Assembly: GCA_960531495.1 (NCBI GenBank)
Contig: OY482861.1
Coordinates: 2,976,001-3,040,000, forward strand
Direction: 5' to 3'
Origin: Zeus faber
Lineage: Eukaryota; Chordata; Actinopteri; Zeiformes; Zeidae
Length of the DNA stretch: 64,000 nt
Below are positions 31,785 through 43,383 of this stretch, piece by piece. The translations under genes were made by a program, and so were the position numbers. The notes below the pieces were generated by a model that saw only the letters and a program-made list of their open reading frames with translations, ran no database searches and was not told the DNA's origin. Each line of letters starts with the position of its first letter. Position 1 is the first letter of the stretch.

Positions 31785-32471
31785 ACCCAACAGGAAGTCG
31801 GCCATTTTTAATTTTCCTGACTTTTTAGTCATATTTATGTTTTGTACTTTAGCGAAACTCCTCCTTGGCGATTTATCGGATCGGCTTCAAACTTGACGAG
31901 TGTCTACAAGACACCTTCACAGCTTAACATTATCAAAATATATATATTTTTTGGCACACGGTGTGGGCGTGGCAACACGTTAAATTTCATGTTCCAAAAG
32001 ATACTTGGAAATTCACGAAACTTTGTGCACTCGTCAGTCCCAGTGTGGCAATTGATATTCTATGGGTTCCGTGCTTGGGCATGGCAAAATGACCGGACAC
32101 GCCCTGTTGAAAATTTCAAAACATCAAACCTATTCACTTTTTAACATGAAATTGGGTATATTAATGTAACATCACTAGACTCAAAAAAAATTATATTGCC
32201 GCCATGACCGACACCCAACCAACAGGAAGGTGGCCATATTGGATTTAATGTGCGCAAACTCCTAGGGGATTCATCAGATCGACTTCAAAGTTCGCGAGTG
32301 TCTACAAGACACTTTGGGGATTAAATTTATTAAAACATTGGGTTTTCGTCACACAATGTGGGCATGGCACTGTGTTGAATTGAAGTGTTAACCTGACTTT
32401 TGGGGCCTTAAGAAACTCGAAAAATCACAAAACTTTACACACTCAAGATCAAACCTATTCACTTTTTTAGT
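31785..32471 (+). repeat. Interspersed repeat family R, direct copy
   Basis: Two diverged units in tandem. The first runs from CCCAACAGGAAGTCGGCC and the second from CCAACCAACAGGAAGGTGGC near 32213. Each contains the palindrome GTGTCTACAAGACAC (31900-31914; also near 32297), a GGGC(A/G)TGGCA block and CCTATTCACTTTT. It is homologous to 21655-21965 (inverted) and 22083-22805 (direct). Confidence 0.8.
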
Positions 32472-32757
32472 ATCTCCTCCGAGATCTGCATAGAATTCCG
32501 GCAGGTTTTCCTCTTGTCTTTCTCCTCCGTCGGCGTATTGGTAAACACAGTGGCGGCAGGACAAAGAGATCTTAGTACGTACTCCGGTAAGTTGCGAAAA
32601 AGTCCGTATGAGGTGTCGAACAGACGTCCAGGAGTGCTTGTCGTTCATATTGTAATAGCGACAGTGCACTGCATGCAAAAATAAGAACAATACAAATAGT
32701 AATAAACACAAAACTAAGAGTTGAATGCAGAGCCGGTGTGTCCATACTACGGCGCAC
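32472..32757 (-). pseudogene. Fragment of a fish non-LTR retrotransposon ORF (N-terminal part)
   Basis: Minus-strand frames read LSLLQYERQALLDVCST and, after a stop, LPPLCLPIRRRRKTRGKPAG. The pattern Y-x-R-x-x-L-L-D-I followed by a basic R-rich GK(R/P)AG motif is, from memory, the start of ORF2 in a common group of fish LINEs, just before their endonuclease. Only about 95 codons remain and family R DNA truncates it on the left. Confidence 0.48.
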
Positions 32758-33637
32758 CCGGAAGTTAGTCCGGGTTAACTCATAAGTTAGCTAGCTTCCT
32801 CTGCTGAACCAATATTTTACTAAAATGACTTTTACAACTCTCTTTGCTCCAACTTCCATCCTTAACAAAGAATCCCAAATGCATCATTTGCTAACTTTCC
32901 CACTTTCATTGTCTTTCACATCAACTTCCATAATCATTTCAGCCTGTCAACTAACTTTACAGCTCTCTCGCCTTGTTATATTTTTTTCAAATAAATTTAA
33001 AGCCTTACAGTATCCTTTCCAGAAATCCTACCAGATATTTAGATTATAACGCTACTTTTAAACCAAGGACTCCTGTGGGAAACTAGTTTGACATGTTGTG
33101 TACAACACACATACTATGCTTACTGTATCTCACATTTATACATTTGCTTGTTTTTAATCGCGATTTTCATCAGCCATGTAGCTAAACATACCCCGAGACA
33201 CTGATAAAATGTCTCCGAACTCATCTCATCCATACGTGCTCCAGAGTGATCCATCGGCCAGGCGGTCACACGCCTCAAACACCATTTCAATCACCCAAGG
33301 ATTCATTCATTCAACGCTTTTGCTAGGATGGGTCAAGAATAATCTATAATAATCATGTATTTAATAATGTCGATTTTATTATTGGATAACATAAAGCAAA
33401 TAAACAGACAAAAACCACGATTCTCTTGATCAATGCAAAATTGGCTACTTCATAAGTAAGGCATACATTTTTAATGTACAACACATCTCTGAGTACTTAA
33501 AAAAGCCCTCTATATAATACATTTCTCTTTATTCTTCTTCATAATATTGTTCTTATACTGTAGCTAACCAATAATAAATGAAATACTTTTTACCATTAAT
33601 GCAACTTCTGGTGCTCCTTCGTTTTGCTGATGGCCTT
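32758..33637. other. AT-rich DNA, no gene recognised
   Basis: A short open frame at 32825-33049 has no domain. The sequence may include the eroded left end of the hAT remnant that follows. Confidence 0.5.
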
Positions 33638-33850
33638 CTAGTCTGGATCATACGTTGTGAGGTTAAGCTTAATGCAGGCGTTGAGGCTTCCATCAGTTAA
33701 ACTTAAGCGTAGGATGGTCTTAATGTTTCTCAGATGCGAGAAAGACTGCTCACATGCATTTGTAAAGCCAAACATGGTCAATACGGCATTACTCACACGC
33801 TGCATTGTGTGCTGTGTGACGGGACGCTCGTTCCAAGTTTTAAGAATCAG
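33638..33850 (-). pseudogene. hAT transposase C-terminal dimerisation region
   Basis: The minus-strand frame reads MFGFTNACEQSFSHLRNIKT, then SLTDGSLNACIKLNLTTYDP and a TAG stop at 33638-33640. This matches the hATC region of vertebrate hAT (ZBED/GTF2IRD2-like) transposases, with the invariant C-E-x-x-F-S, the K-T/S-x-x-R-x-x-L-(T/S)-D-x-x-L and the closing Y-x-P-D. The rest of the transposase is absent; the likely other end of the element is at 34480-34512. Confidence 0.72.
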
Positions 33851-33862
33851 CTGGTCTTCAGT

Positions 33863-33886
33863 TTCAAGTTCAAGTTCAAGTTCAAG
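33863..33886. repeat. (TTCAAG)4 microsatellite
   Basis: Four perfect TTCAAG units followed by AGATTATTTGTCACATA, a combination often seen at ends of fish retroelements; the element itself is not defined here. Confidence 0.85.
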
Positions 33887-34479
33887 AGATTATTTGTCAC
33901 ATACATATTGAAGTTTTTTCGACTTCTGTCCACTTTTGTTCAGCTGATTGGTCCGACTCGAGGCAGGGAGTTTTCTTAATGTTTGTCTGTCTTACAGAGG
34001 GGATCGGCGCATGGGCTCGTAAGCAGTCCAGCAGTGGAACGCCATTCCTCCTGCTCCCAAGAGGATCATTATTATCCACAATTATTATAATGATCCTCAG
34101 TGATACATATAATTGTGGCCTGCGTGCCGCAAGTTGAAATGAACAGTAAAACTTTCGCCATGTCGGCGCACCACAGCCATCTCCTTCCCTAAGCCCTTAC
34201 CTGTGGGCAGAGACTTCCACAAGTTGCGCCTGAGCAGAGACCCGGTAGGGGCAGGGCGCCGAGTAAATGGCGCCCCGGAGTCTTTATGTTGTCCGCAGCC
34301 GGTGCTTGACTACTTTGTCCGCCACATTTATATTTTGAATTTTATTTTCAAGTTGTAATTTCTCTTACCTGTTTTACTTTAAAATGACACAGAATAATAA
34401 TTTATTACTTGTTAATTGTGATGAAAAATTTTAGCTCAAAATTGTATGCGAGCCATATACCGTCATCAAAAGAGCCGTA
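33887..34479. other. hAT internal or inserted sequence, no gene
   Basis: It contains an inverted repeat with 12-bp perfect arms, GAGGATCATTAT (34061-34072) and ATAATGATCCTC (34087-34098). It also has a moderately GC-rich stretch (34150-34320) that could be 5' UTR of the hAT element. Confidence 0.5.
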
Positions 34480-34512
34480 ATTGGCTCGCGAGCCATAGGT
34501 TCCCGACCCCTG
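34480..34512 (-). mobile_element. hAT terminal inverted repeat, one end
   Basis: The minus strand begins CAGGGGTCGGGAACC, a hallmark end of vertebrate hAT elements, and includes the perfect palindrome GGCTCGCGAGCC (34483-34494). The adjoining 8 bases CTCTAGAT (34513-34520) could be a target duplication, but the partner end was not found. Confidence 0.75.
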
Positions 34513-35300
34513 CTCTAGATTGATTCAATCTTTAAGCTTACTCAGATCTTCCCTGATCGGAACAATATCTCAGTGAGTCGTCACCTTCACTTTTCGGGAA
34601 TCTTGTGTTGCCTTTGCTGGACCTGTCCAGACGACTCCTTGTTGGATATCTTACGGCCGGTCTCTGACTGCCGCTGGGCACACAACCTGGACATGAAGAG
34701 AGTCTCATCATCGTCGCCAGATTGTTGGATAAATTATCCTAGGTGGTCGGTGAGGTTAATCTGCCCGCTACAGGAAAACAAAACTGAGAGTATTAAAGAT
34801 ATTTATTCTGCAAAATAAAGAGAAAGATACCGTCATGCTTCAAAGCAGTGTTCTGATCAGTCTACCCCTATTACTGACGAAGAGGGCTTTATACCAAAGA
34901 GAGGTTGTGTGTCAGGTGTCATTTACAACTCTGATCCTCAGTCATATCCCTGGGTGTTCCCCCAAACAGTGATTTAACAGTCAAACTTCGGTCACAGACA
35001 CAATCCTACTGTACCATAAAACAAACACACAACGCTCTTTTAAGTCCCTCTTGTCCTTATCCTTATCTCCACACAAGGTTAAGTGAAGGATGGAATGTGG
35101 TCTGGTTTTTCCAATACTACAACTGAAATGTTTTAGACAGTTTTTACACACAGACACACACAGACAATTTTTTTGTCTCTTTATATTAACTCTGAGTGAC
35201 TCCTAAAAACCCATAGACAATGAGTTTTATAACTAAGTAACATACAAAAGGCTATTGTCCTGTATAAAACATGTAAAACCTCATTCAAATAGTTGATCAT
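34513..35300. other. No gene recognised
   Basis: A short open frame at 34573-34818 has no domain or splice support. Short CA-rich patch near 35145-35165. Confidence 0.45.
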
Positions 35301-35371
35301 GTGCATTTTTCTCTCACAGCCTACATACGTGCAACTGCGGCTCTAGCGCATGCCACTGTGATTGCACTGAC

Positions 35372-35658
35372 GTTTCACCTTCTGGACTTGATAGACCTGC
35401 TGGCTAATTTAAGGGTCTTATTGGCCCGACTTAATGGCCTTGTTGGCCGACTTGAAGGACCTGCTGGATGCGTTGCCAAGCCCGCTTTGCGCACTCAAAG
35501 TTGTACTGCCACTGCGGTCCAGGCCTTTTGCCCGTTCCTCCAAGCCTGGCTGTCTGTTTGGGCCCACGAGTTCTGTGGAGCCTCAGCCTTTCGAGGGGTC
35601 TGAGGGTTCCGTGGGCCCTGGGTGTTCTGACATCATTGCTCTCAGCAATGCCTTGAGG
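35372..35658 (+). CDS. Possible exon, unrecognised protein with Leu/Asp-rich repeats
   Basis: The GC-rich patch is open in more than one forward frame. One reads HLLDLIDLLANLRVLLARLN and another MALLADLKDLLDALPSPLCA, ending ...IIALSNALR at a consensus-like donor (TGAG|GTGAGG at 35658). Leu-Leu-Asp heptad-like repetition suggests short amphipathic helices. A frameshift within the patch would be needed to join the two. I recognise no family, and it may be a decayed exon or chance. Confidence 0.25.
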
Positions 35659-36430
35659 TGAGGCCAATCTTTTTACTCTTAAGCCCTCACCACATGTAGC
35701 TGTACTTGGCTATACAGCGAGCTAAACACTCTTGCAATAAGTACCCAGAGACAGGAGCGCACTTTTGGTATCGTTAATGAAAGCGGTGTAAAACTGTGGA
35801 ACAGTAGAGAAATATGCAGATAAACGATCAATCTCTATGCAGATGTAGATAACGTGTTAATACGTTGTCATAGCTCCCACATTGTATACATACAACAATA
35901 ACATGAATTATCTCACAAATTGTGCTTTCTCAAGGGCAGTGAAGAGGCTGATGGAAGAGATGTTAATCCGGGTCTGGGACATGATCAGATTGGCTGAGTG
36001 TGCCTTGATCTGTTTATGCCTGTTCTGATTTTACTATTATATTATTATACTATCATCCAAATGCTATGATGTTGCAATACTGACTGCGCGGGGGGCGCAC
36101 CGGGAGGCAGAACAACCGTGTTTTGGTTGCATCTAAATTTTTTAGTATGGCTTTTAAGTTGGTTTTTAACTGTATTTCTGTGTTTGTATTGGAACTGATT
36201 TTTTTAATCTGGCTTTTAAATCAGTTTTGAAACTGTATTTCTGTATCAGGATTGGGTCTGAATTTTTGGGACACATCATCAGTAGTGGACCCCAGGACCA
36301 TGAGGTGTTTGACCATTATCACTAGACACCCTCGCCTGAGGAAGGCCCTCCCGTGGTTGATCAAGCCTCGGAGTGTGTCCCATAGCCAATTGGAGTTCAA
36401 TTTGGGTTATGCTCGATTGTGGGTAGGCAA
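35659..36430. other. No gene recognised
   Basis: AT-rich with repeated TTTTTAACTGTATTTCTGT phrases (near 36162-36185 and 36225-36246). Confidence 0.45.
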
Positions 36431-36499
36431 AGAGTTTTGCTAAGCATTAATTTAGAATGATTTATGTTAAGAGTTTTGCTAAACATTAATTTTGAATGA
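36431..36499. repeat. Short tandem duplication, 39-bp period
   Basis: AGAGTTTTGCTAAGCATTAA (from 36431) recurs as AGAGTTTTGCTAAACATTAA (from 36470), with TTTAGAATGA/TTTTGAATGA after each. Confidence 0.8.
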
Positions 36500-36936
36500 C
36501 CAATTTACTAATGCTTCATGCAATTATGCCATGTCAAGGTTGGTATGGTAAATTATAAAAAAAAAATAAAAGGTTACGTTTAATAGGTAAGTATTTAGAG
36601 GTGTCTTGTGTTCCTACTTTGTGTCAGGGTCTTCTGTAGGTTCAGAATGAAGTTAGCTCCTCGGCACATCTGAATTTATGGGGCATAGCTCCACCCATTT
36701 TTTGGAATAAACTCCTTTTATTTTCTTTGTTTTCTTCCAATAAAAATCCTAATTGGTTTTAACCAATTGGGGATGGGGGGATGGGTTTTAACCAACTTCA
36801 TCTTTCATTTTCATAAACGTCCTTTACTTACTCAACTTACTACGCCGGATCGAGCTGTACACTCTACCTTCATCCACTCCCTCATTTTCATGAGGGAAAG
36901 GAGGATAGAAGAGAGAAGATAGAAGATAACGTATTG

Positions 36937-36980
36937 TCAGACGATTTAAAATGCTGAAAAGGCGGTTAGGTTAAAAGCTT
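36937..36980 (+). repeat. Isolated scrap of the 206-bp satellite
   Basis: TCAGACGATTTAAAATGCTG, then AAAAGGCGGTTAGG and TTAAAAGCTT parallels the satellite A segment TCAGCCGATTTAAACGCCG, AAAAGGCGGATCGG, TTAAACGCT at 38193-38233. Similarity is clear across 44 bp and stops on both sides. It lies 1.05 kb outside the array. Confidence 0.7.
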
Positions 36981-36987
36981 GTATGTG

Positions 36988-37014
36988 CGCCCCACACTGT
37001 GTTGGTGTGGGGCG
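36988..37014. other. Perfect 10-bp-stem hairpin
   Basis: CGCCCCACAC (36988-36997) pairs with GTGTGGGGCG (37005-37014) around a 7-base loop. It sits in GC-richer sequence (36985-37260). Function unknown. Confidence 0.75.
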
Positions 37015-37454
37015 TGGTTGTGTGTTTGGGCGCCGCGCCCCTGCATCGATCTGGTCGCGATTCGCCTATCTCTCCCAGTGCCAAAACTTATATTCACAAA
37101 TACACCACACAATAGGCCTAGGGCTTGCGGGATGGGTGGGGTGCAAGCTATATAGGTGGGGATGCAGCGGGCAGCTGCCATCTTGCCTGTCACGCTCCTG
37201 CCCCAGCGTGCTTCTCGTCCGTTACGAAATGTTAATCCGACTCATATTGGCTTAGAATGCATACACTCGCACACGAATCCTACTCCAAGCAACACTCCAC
37301 CAGACCAGGGTCTGCGGGGCAGGAGGGGTGTGAGTGATTCAGGGTCGACTTGCCTGAAGGACTTGCATCCCCAACCCCGCAATTTTGACTGCAATAGGCA
37401 ACAGTACACATTTAGCACTGGGGTTTTCCGGGATGGACAGACAGGCGGTCCTAT
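37015..37454. other. GC-richer stretch, no gene recognised
   Basis: Open in several short frames (e.g. 36983-37255, 37156-37614) with no domain and no convincing splice signals. Confidence 0.4.
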
Positions 37455-37472
37455 CACACACACACACACACA
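37455..37472. repeat. Short (CA)n microsatellite
   Basis: About nine CA units within a CA-rich patch to 37490. Confidence 0.85.
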
Positions 37473-37898
37473 TGCACACACCACCACACCTTCTTTGAAT
37501 GCACCCCAGCAGCCTTCTGGTTGCATTACTCTCCTTTTCTCCCTCATTTACTGCCATAACTATGACAGGAAGAGGCCAGGTGACCATTTGTCATTCCAGT
37601 TTTCCTGGACCTAATCAACTGTTTTTCATTACATGTTGTCGTCCAATGTTAATTTTTTTGTGTAAATGTTTTCAGGTTCTATGTTTAATTGTCTCACCGG
37701 CCATGATTCTCTCCCTCTTGGGGTAGTGATCAGTTGTTTATAGACCCAAACATGATAAATAGTTTTCGAAAGAGGGGGGTTGGTGGTGGTTCTCTTTGAC
37801 CAAAAACTGTGCTCTTGTCATCCTACAGGTCATCCACTGGACAGAATTATTGCAGCAGTTCTTGATGATTTAAGAATTAATAAAGTGTTGCATTGCAG

Positions 37899-37999
37899 GT
37901 GGAGAACTTGAGCTACACTTGCGGACTAACTCCGTCCTAGATGCAATGGCATGCAAATACTCTTTGTTGTATGCCCAGCATGCTGACAGGATGGGTTGA
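37899..37999 (+). CDS. Possible terminal exon abutting the satellite array
   Basis: After an acceptor (TTGCATTGCAG, AG at 37897-37898) the frame reads GELELHLRTNSVLDAMACKY and SLLYAQHADRMG to TGA 37997-37999, followed at once by overlapping AATAAA signals (38000-38022). An upstream candidate (from the AG near 37828: GHPLDRIIAAVLDDLRINK) may be a preceding exon or part of the same one. Codon composition looks coding, but no family is recognised. It may be the last exon of a transposon-derived or decayed gene. Confidence 0.32.
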
Positions 38000-39250
38000 A
38001 AATAAATAAATAAAAAATAAAATCTCCACGAATTACTCTGTGTGACAGTGTCAGGCAGTTTAAATACTATGATGAACTAGTATGTGCTGCTAAAGTGTTG
38101 TTTGTCAAACAGTTGTAGGTCCTTCTAACATTTATTTTTCGAGTAATGATTATTTTTATCAACGTCTGCACATGTGGGAAAAAACGCATTTTCAGCCGAT
38201 TTAAACGCCGAAAAGGCGGATCGGTTAAACGCTACAGTCATTACTCTGTGCGACAGTGTCAGACAGTTTAAATACTATGATGAACTAGTATGTGCTGCTA
38301 AAGTGTTGTCTGTCAACGAGTTTTAGGCTCATATAAAATGTATTTTTCGAGTTATGAGTATTTTCAGAATTTTGGACGGTTTGCTGCCTTGCTGAATTAG
38401 AGAAACACCGAACCAATGTCTCTTTATAGGTGAATGATTCAGAATGCTGCAGTACACCATATAATTTTAATTAATATGAGGAACAATTATGTGCTTAAGT
38501 CTTTCTCAAAGACAGTTTAAATACAATGATAAACTAGTATGTGCTGCTAAAGTGTTGTTTGTCAACCAGTTTTAGGCCCATATAAAATGTATTTCTCGAG
38601 TTATGATCATTTTCATCAAAGTCTACACATGTGGGAAAAAACGCATTTTCAGCCGATTTAAACGTCGATTTGGCGGAACGGTTAAACGCTTCAGCCATTA
38701 CTATGTGACAGTGTCAGACAGTTTAAATACAATGATAAACTAGTATGTGCTGCTAAAGTGTTGTTTTTCAAACAGTTTTAGGCCCATTTAAAATGTATTT
38801 TTCGAGTTATGATCATGTTCAGAACTTTGGACGATTTGCTGTCTAGCTGAATTAGAGAAACACCGAACAATTGTCTCTTTGTAGGTGCATGATTTTGAAT
38901 GCTGCAGTACACCATATAACTTTAATTAATATGAGGAACAATTATGTGCTTCTTAAGTCTTTCCTAAAGACAGTTTAAATACAATGATAAACTAGTATGT
39001 GCTGCTAAAGTCTTGTTTGTCAACCAGTTTTAGGCCCAAATAAAATGTATTTTTCGAGTTCTGATAATTTTCATCAAAGTCTACACGTGAGAAAAAACGC
39101 ATTTTCAGCCGATTTAAACGTCGAAAAGGCGAATCGGTTGAACGCTTCAGTCATTACTCTATGTGACAGTGTCAGAAAGTGTAAATACAATGATAAACTA
39201 GTATGTGCTGCTAATGTGTTGTTTGCCAACCAGTTTTAGGCCCATATAAA

Positions 39251-39502
39251 ATGTATTTTTCGAGTTATGATCATTTTCCGAACTTTGGACCGTTTGCTGT
39301 CTAGCTGAATTAGAGAAACACCGAACCATTGTCTCTTTGTAGGCGCATGATTTAGAATGCTGCAGTACACCATATAACTTTAATGAATATGAGGAACTAT
39401 TATGTGCTTCTTAAGTCTTTCTCAAAGACAGTTTAAATACAATGATAAACTAGTATGTGCTGCTAAAGTCTTGTTTGTCAACCAGTTTTAGGCCCATATA
39501 AA
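39251..39502 (+). repeat. Satellite monomer B, example (252 bp)
   Basis: The B-specific middle reads ATTTTCCGAACTTTGGACCG, then GCTGTCTAGCTGAATTAGAG, ACACCGAACCATTGTCTC, GCTGCAGTACACCATATAAC and GTGCTTCTTAAGTCTTTCTC before the shared core. Confidence 0.93.
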
Positions 39503-39708
39503 ATGTATTTTTCGAGTTCTGATAATTTTCATCAAAGTCTACACGTGGGAAAAAACGCATTTTCAGTCGATTTAAACGTCGACAAGGCGAATCGGTTAAA
39601 CGCTTAAGTCATTACTCCATGTGACAGTGTCAGACAGTTTAAATACAATGATAAACTAGTATGTGCTGCTAAAGTCTTGTTTGTCAACCAGTTTTAGGCC
39701 CAAATAAA

Positions 39709-39914
39709 ATGTATTTTTCGAGTTCTGATAATTTTCATCAAAGTCTACACGTGAGAAAAAACGCATTTTCAGCCGATTTAAACGTCGAAAAGGCGAATCG
39801 TTTGAACGCTTCAGTCATTACTCTATGTGACAGTGTCAGTCAGTTTAAATACAATGATGAACTAGTATGTGCTGCTAAAGTCTTGTTTGTCAACCAGTTT
39901 TAGGCCCATATAAA
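39709..39914 (+). repeat. Satellite monomer A, example (206 bp)
   Basis: The A-specific middle reads CATCAAAGTCTACACGTG, then AAAAAACGCATTTTCAG, GATTTAAACGTCG and TTAAACGCTTCAGTCATTAC. Two subtypes exist: GTCGAAAAGGCGAATCGG (as here) and GTCGATTTGGCGGAACGG. Many copies stay open for 64 codons on the plus strand, but copies with CACATGTGGG in place of CACGTGGG gain two bases and lose that frame, so it is not treated as a gene. Confidence 0.93.
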
Positions 39915-41910
39915 ATGTATTTTTCGAGTTCAGATAATTTTCATCAAAGTCTACACGTGGGAAAAAACGCATTTTCAGTCGATTTAAACGTCGATTTGGC
40001 GGAACGGTTAAACACTTCAATCATTACTCTATGTGACAGTGTCAGACAGTTTAAATACAATGATAAACTAGTATGTGCTGCTAAAGTCTTGTTTGTCAAC
40101 CAGTTTTAGGCCCAAATAAAATGTATTTTTCGAGTTCTGATAATTTTCCGAACTTTGGACCGTTTGCTGTCTAGCTGAATTAGAGAAACACCGAACCATT
40201 GTCTCTTTGTTGGTGAATGATTCAGAATGCTGCAGTACACCATATAACTTTAATTAATATGAGGAACAATTATTTTGCTTCTTAAGTCTTTCTCAAAGAC
40301 AGTTTAAATACAATGATAAACTAGTATGTGCTGCTAAAGTGTTGTTTGTCAACCAGTTTTAGGCCCATATAAAATGTATTTTTCGAGTTATGATAATTTT
40401 CATCAAAGTCTACACATGTGGGAAAAAACGCATTTTCAGCCGATTTAAACGTCGAAAAGGCGGATCGGTTAAACGCTTCAGCCATTACTCTGTGACAGTG
40501 TCAGACAGTTTAAATACAATGATAAACTAGTATGTGCTACTAAAGTCTTGTTTGTCAACCAGTTTTAGGCCCATATAAAATGTATTTTTCGAGTTCTGAT
40601 AATTTTCATCAAAGTCTACACGTGAGAAAAAACGCATTTTCAGCCGATTTAAACGTCGAAAAGGCGAATCGGTTGAACGCTTCAGTCATTACTCTATGTG
40701 ACAGTGTCAGAAAGTGTAAATACAATGATAAACTAGTATGTGCTGCTAATGTGTTGTTTGCCAACCAGTTTTAGGCCCATATAAAATGTATTTTGCGAGT
40801 TATGATCATTTTCCGAACTTTGGACCGTTTGCTGTCTAGCTGAATTAGAGAAACACCGAACCATTGTCTCTTTGTAGGCGCATGATTTAGAATGCTGCAG
40901 TACACCATATAACTTTAATGAATATGAGGAACTATTATGTGCTTCTTAAGTCTTTCTCAAAGACAGTTTAAATACAATGATAAACTAGTATGTGCTGCTA
41001 AAGTGTTGTTTGTCAACCAGTTTTAGGCCCATATAAAATGTATTTTTCGAGTTCTGATAATTTTCATCAAAGTCTACACATGTGGGAAAAAACGCATTTT
41101 CAGTCGATTTAAACGTCGATTTGGCGGAACGGTTAAACACTTCAGTCATTACTCTATGTGACAGTGTCAGACAGTTTAAATACAATGATAAACTAGTATG
41201 TGCTGCTAAAGTCTTGTTTGTCAACCAGTTTTAGGCCCAAATAAAATGTATTTTTCGAGTTCTGATAATTTTCCGAACTTTGGACCGTTTGCTGTCTAGC
41301 TGAATTAGAGAAACACCGAACCATTGTCTCTTTGTTGGTGAATGATTCAGAATGCTGCAGTACACCATATAACTTTAATTAATATGAGGAACAATTATTT
41401 TTCTTCTTAAGTCTTTCTCAAAGACAGTTTAAATACAATGATAAACTAGTATGTGCTGCTAAAGTGTTGTTTGTCAACCACTTTTAGGCCCATATAAAAT
41501 GTATTTTTCGAGTTATGATAATTTTCATCAAAGTCTACACATGTGGGAAAAAACGCATTTTCAGCCGATTTAAACGTCGAAAAGGCGGATCGGTTAAACG
41601 CTTCAGCCATTACTCTGTGACAGTGTCAGACAGTTTAAATACAATGATAAACTAGTATGTGCTACTAAAGTCTTGTTTGTCAACCAGTTTTAGGCCCATA
41701 TAAAATGTATTTTTCGAGTTCTGATAATTTTCATCAAAGTCTACACGTGGGAAAAAACGCATTTTCAGCCGATTTTAACGTCGATTTGGCGGAACGGTTA
41801 AACGCTTCAGTCATTACTCTATGTGACAGTGTCAGACAGTTTAAATACAATGATAAACTAGTATGTGCTGCTAAAGTGTTGTTTGCCAACCAGTTTTAGG
41901 CCCATATAAA

Positions 41911-42106
41911 ATGTATTTTTCGAGTTATGATCATTTTCCGAACTTTGGACCGTTTGCTGTCTAGCTGAATTAGAGAAACACCGAACCATTGTCTCTTTGT
42001 AGGCGCATGATTCAGAATACTGCAGTACAGCATAGAAATTTAATTAATATGATGAACTATTATGTGCTTCTTAAGTTTTTCTCACAGAGTTCTAGGCCCA
42101 TCTAAC
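41911..42106 (+). repeat. Satellite monomer C: B derivative lacking most of the shared core (196 bp)
   Basis: It starts as B, but after CTTCTTAAGT it passes to CACAGAGTTCTAGGCCC and TCTAACATGTATTTGTGG, skipping about 56 bp of the core. Further C units end near 43917, 45495, 52385, 52580, 59630, 60290, 60485, 63345 and 64000, so this deletion form has itself been amplified. Confidence 0.88.
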
Positions 42107-43383
42107 ATGTATTTGTGGAGTTATGATCATTTTCAGAACTTTGGACGATTTGCTGTCGAGCTGAATTAGAGAAACACCGAACCATTGTCTCTTTGTAGGT
42201 GAATGATTCAGAATGCTGCAGTACACCATATAACTTTAATTAATATGAGGAACAATTATTTTGCTTCTTAAGTCTTTCTCAAAGACAGTTTAAATACAAT
42301 GATGAACTAGTATGTGCTGCTTATGTCTTGTTTGTCAACCAGTTTTAGGCCCATATAAAATGTATTTTTCGAGTTCTGATAATTTTCATCAAAGTCTACA
42401 CATGTGGGAAAAAATGCATTTTCAGCTGATTTTAACGTCGATTTGGTGGAACGGTTAAACGCTTCAGTCATTACTCTATGTGACAGTGTCAGACAGTTTA
42501 AATACAATGATCAACTAGTATGTGCTGCTAAAGTGTTGTTTGTCAAACAGTTTTAGGCCCATATAAAATGTATTTTTCGAGTTATGATAATTTTCATCAA
42601 AGTCTACACGTGGGAAAAAACGCATTTTCAGCCGATTTTAACGTCGATTTGGCGGAACGGTTAAACGCTTCAGTCATTACTCTATGTGACAGTGTCAGAC
42701 AGTTTAAATACAATGATAAACTAGTATGTGCTGCTAAAGTGTTGTTTGTCAAACAGTTTTAGGTCCATATAAAATGTATTTTTCGAGTTATGATCATTTT
42801 CAGAACTTTGGACGATTTGCTGTCTAGCTGAATTAGAGAAACACCGAACAATTGTCTCTTTGTAGGTGCATGATTTTGAATGCTGCAGTACACCATATAA
42901 CTTTAATTAATATGAGGAACAATTATGTGCTTCTTAAGTCTTTCTCAAAGACAGTTTAAATACAATGATAAACTAGTATGTGCAGCTAAAGTCTTGTTTG
43001 TCAACCAGTTTTAGGCCCATATAAAATGTATTTTTCGAGTTATGATAATTTTCATCAATGTCTACACGTGGGAAAAAACGCATTTTCAGTCGATTTAAAC
43101 GTCGATTTGGCGGAACGGTTAAACGCTTCAGTCATTACTCTATGTGACAGTGTCAGTCAGTTTAAATACAATGATGAACTAGTATGTGCTGCTAAAGTCT
43201 TGTTTGTCAACCAGTTTTAGGCCCATATAAAATGTATTTTTCGAGTTCAGATAATTTTCATCAAAGTCTACACATGGGAAAAAACGCATTTTCAGTCGAT
43301 TTAAACGTCGATTTGGCGGAACGGTTAAACACTTCAGTCATTACTCTATGTGACAGTGTCAGACAGTTTAAATACAATGATAA

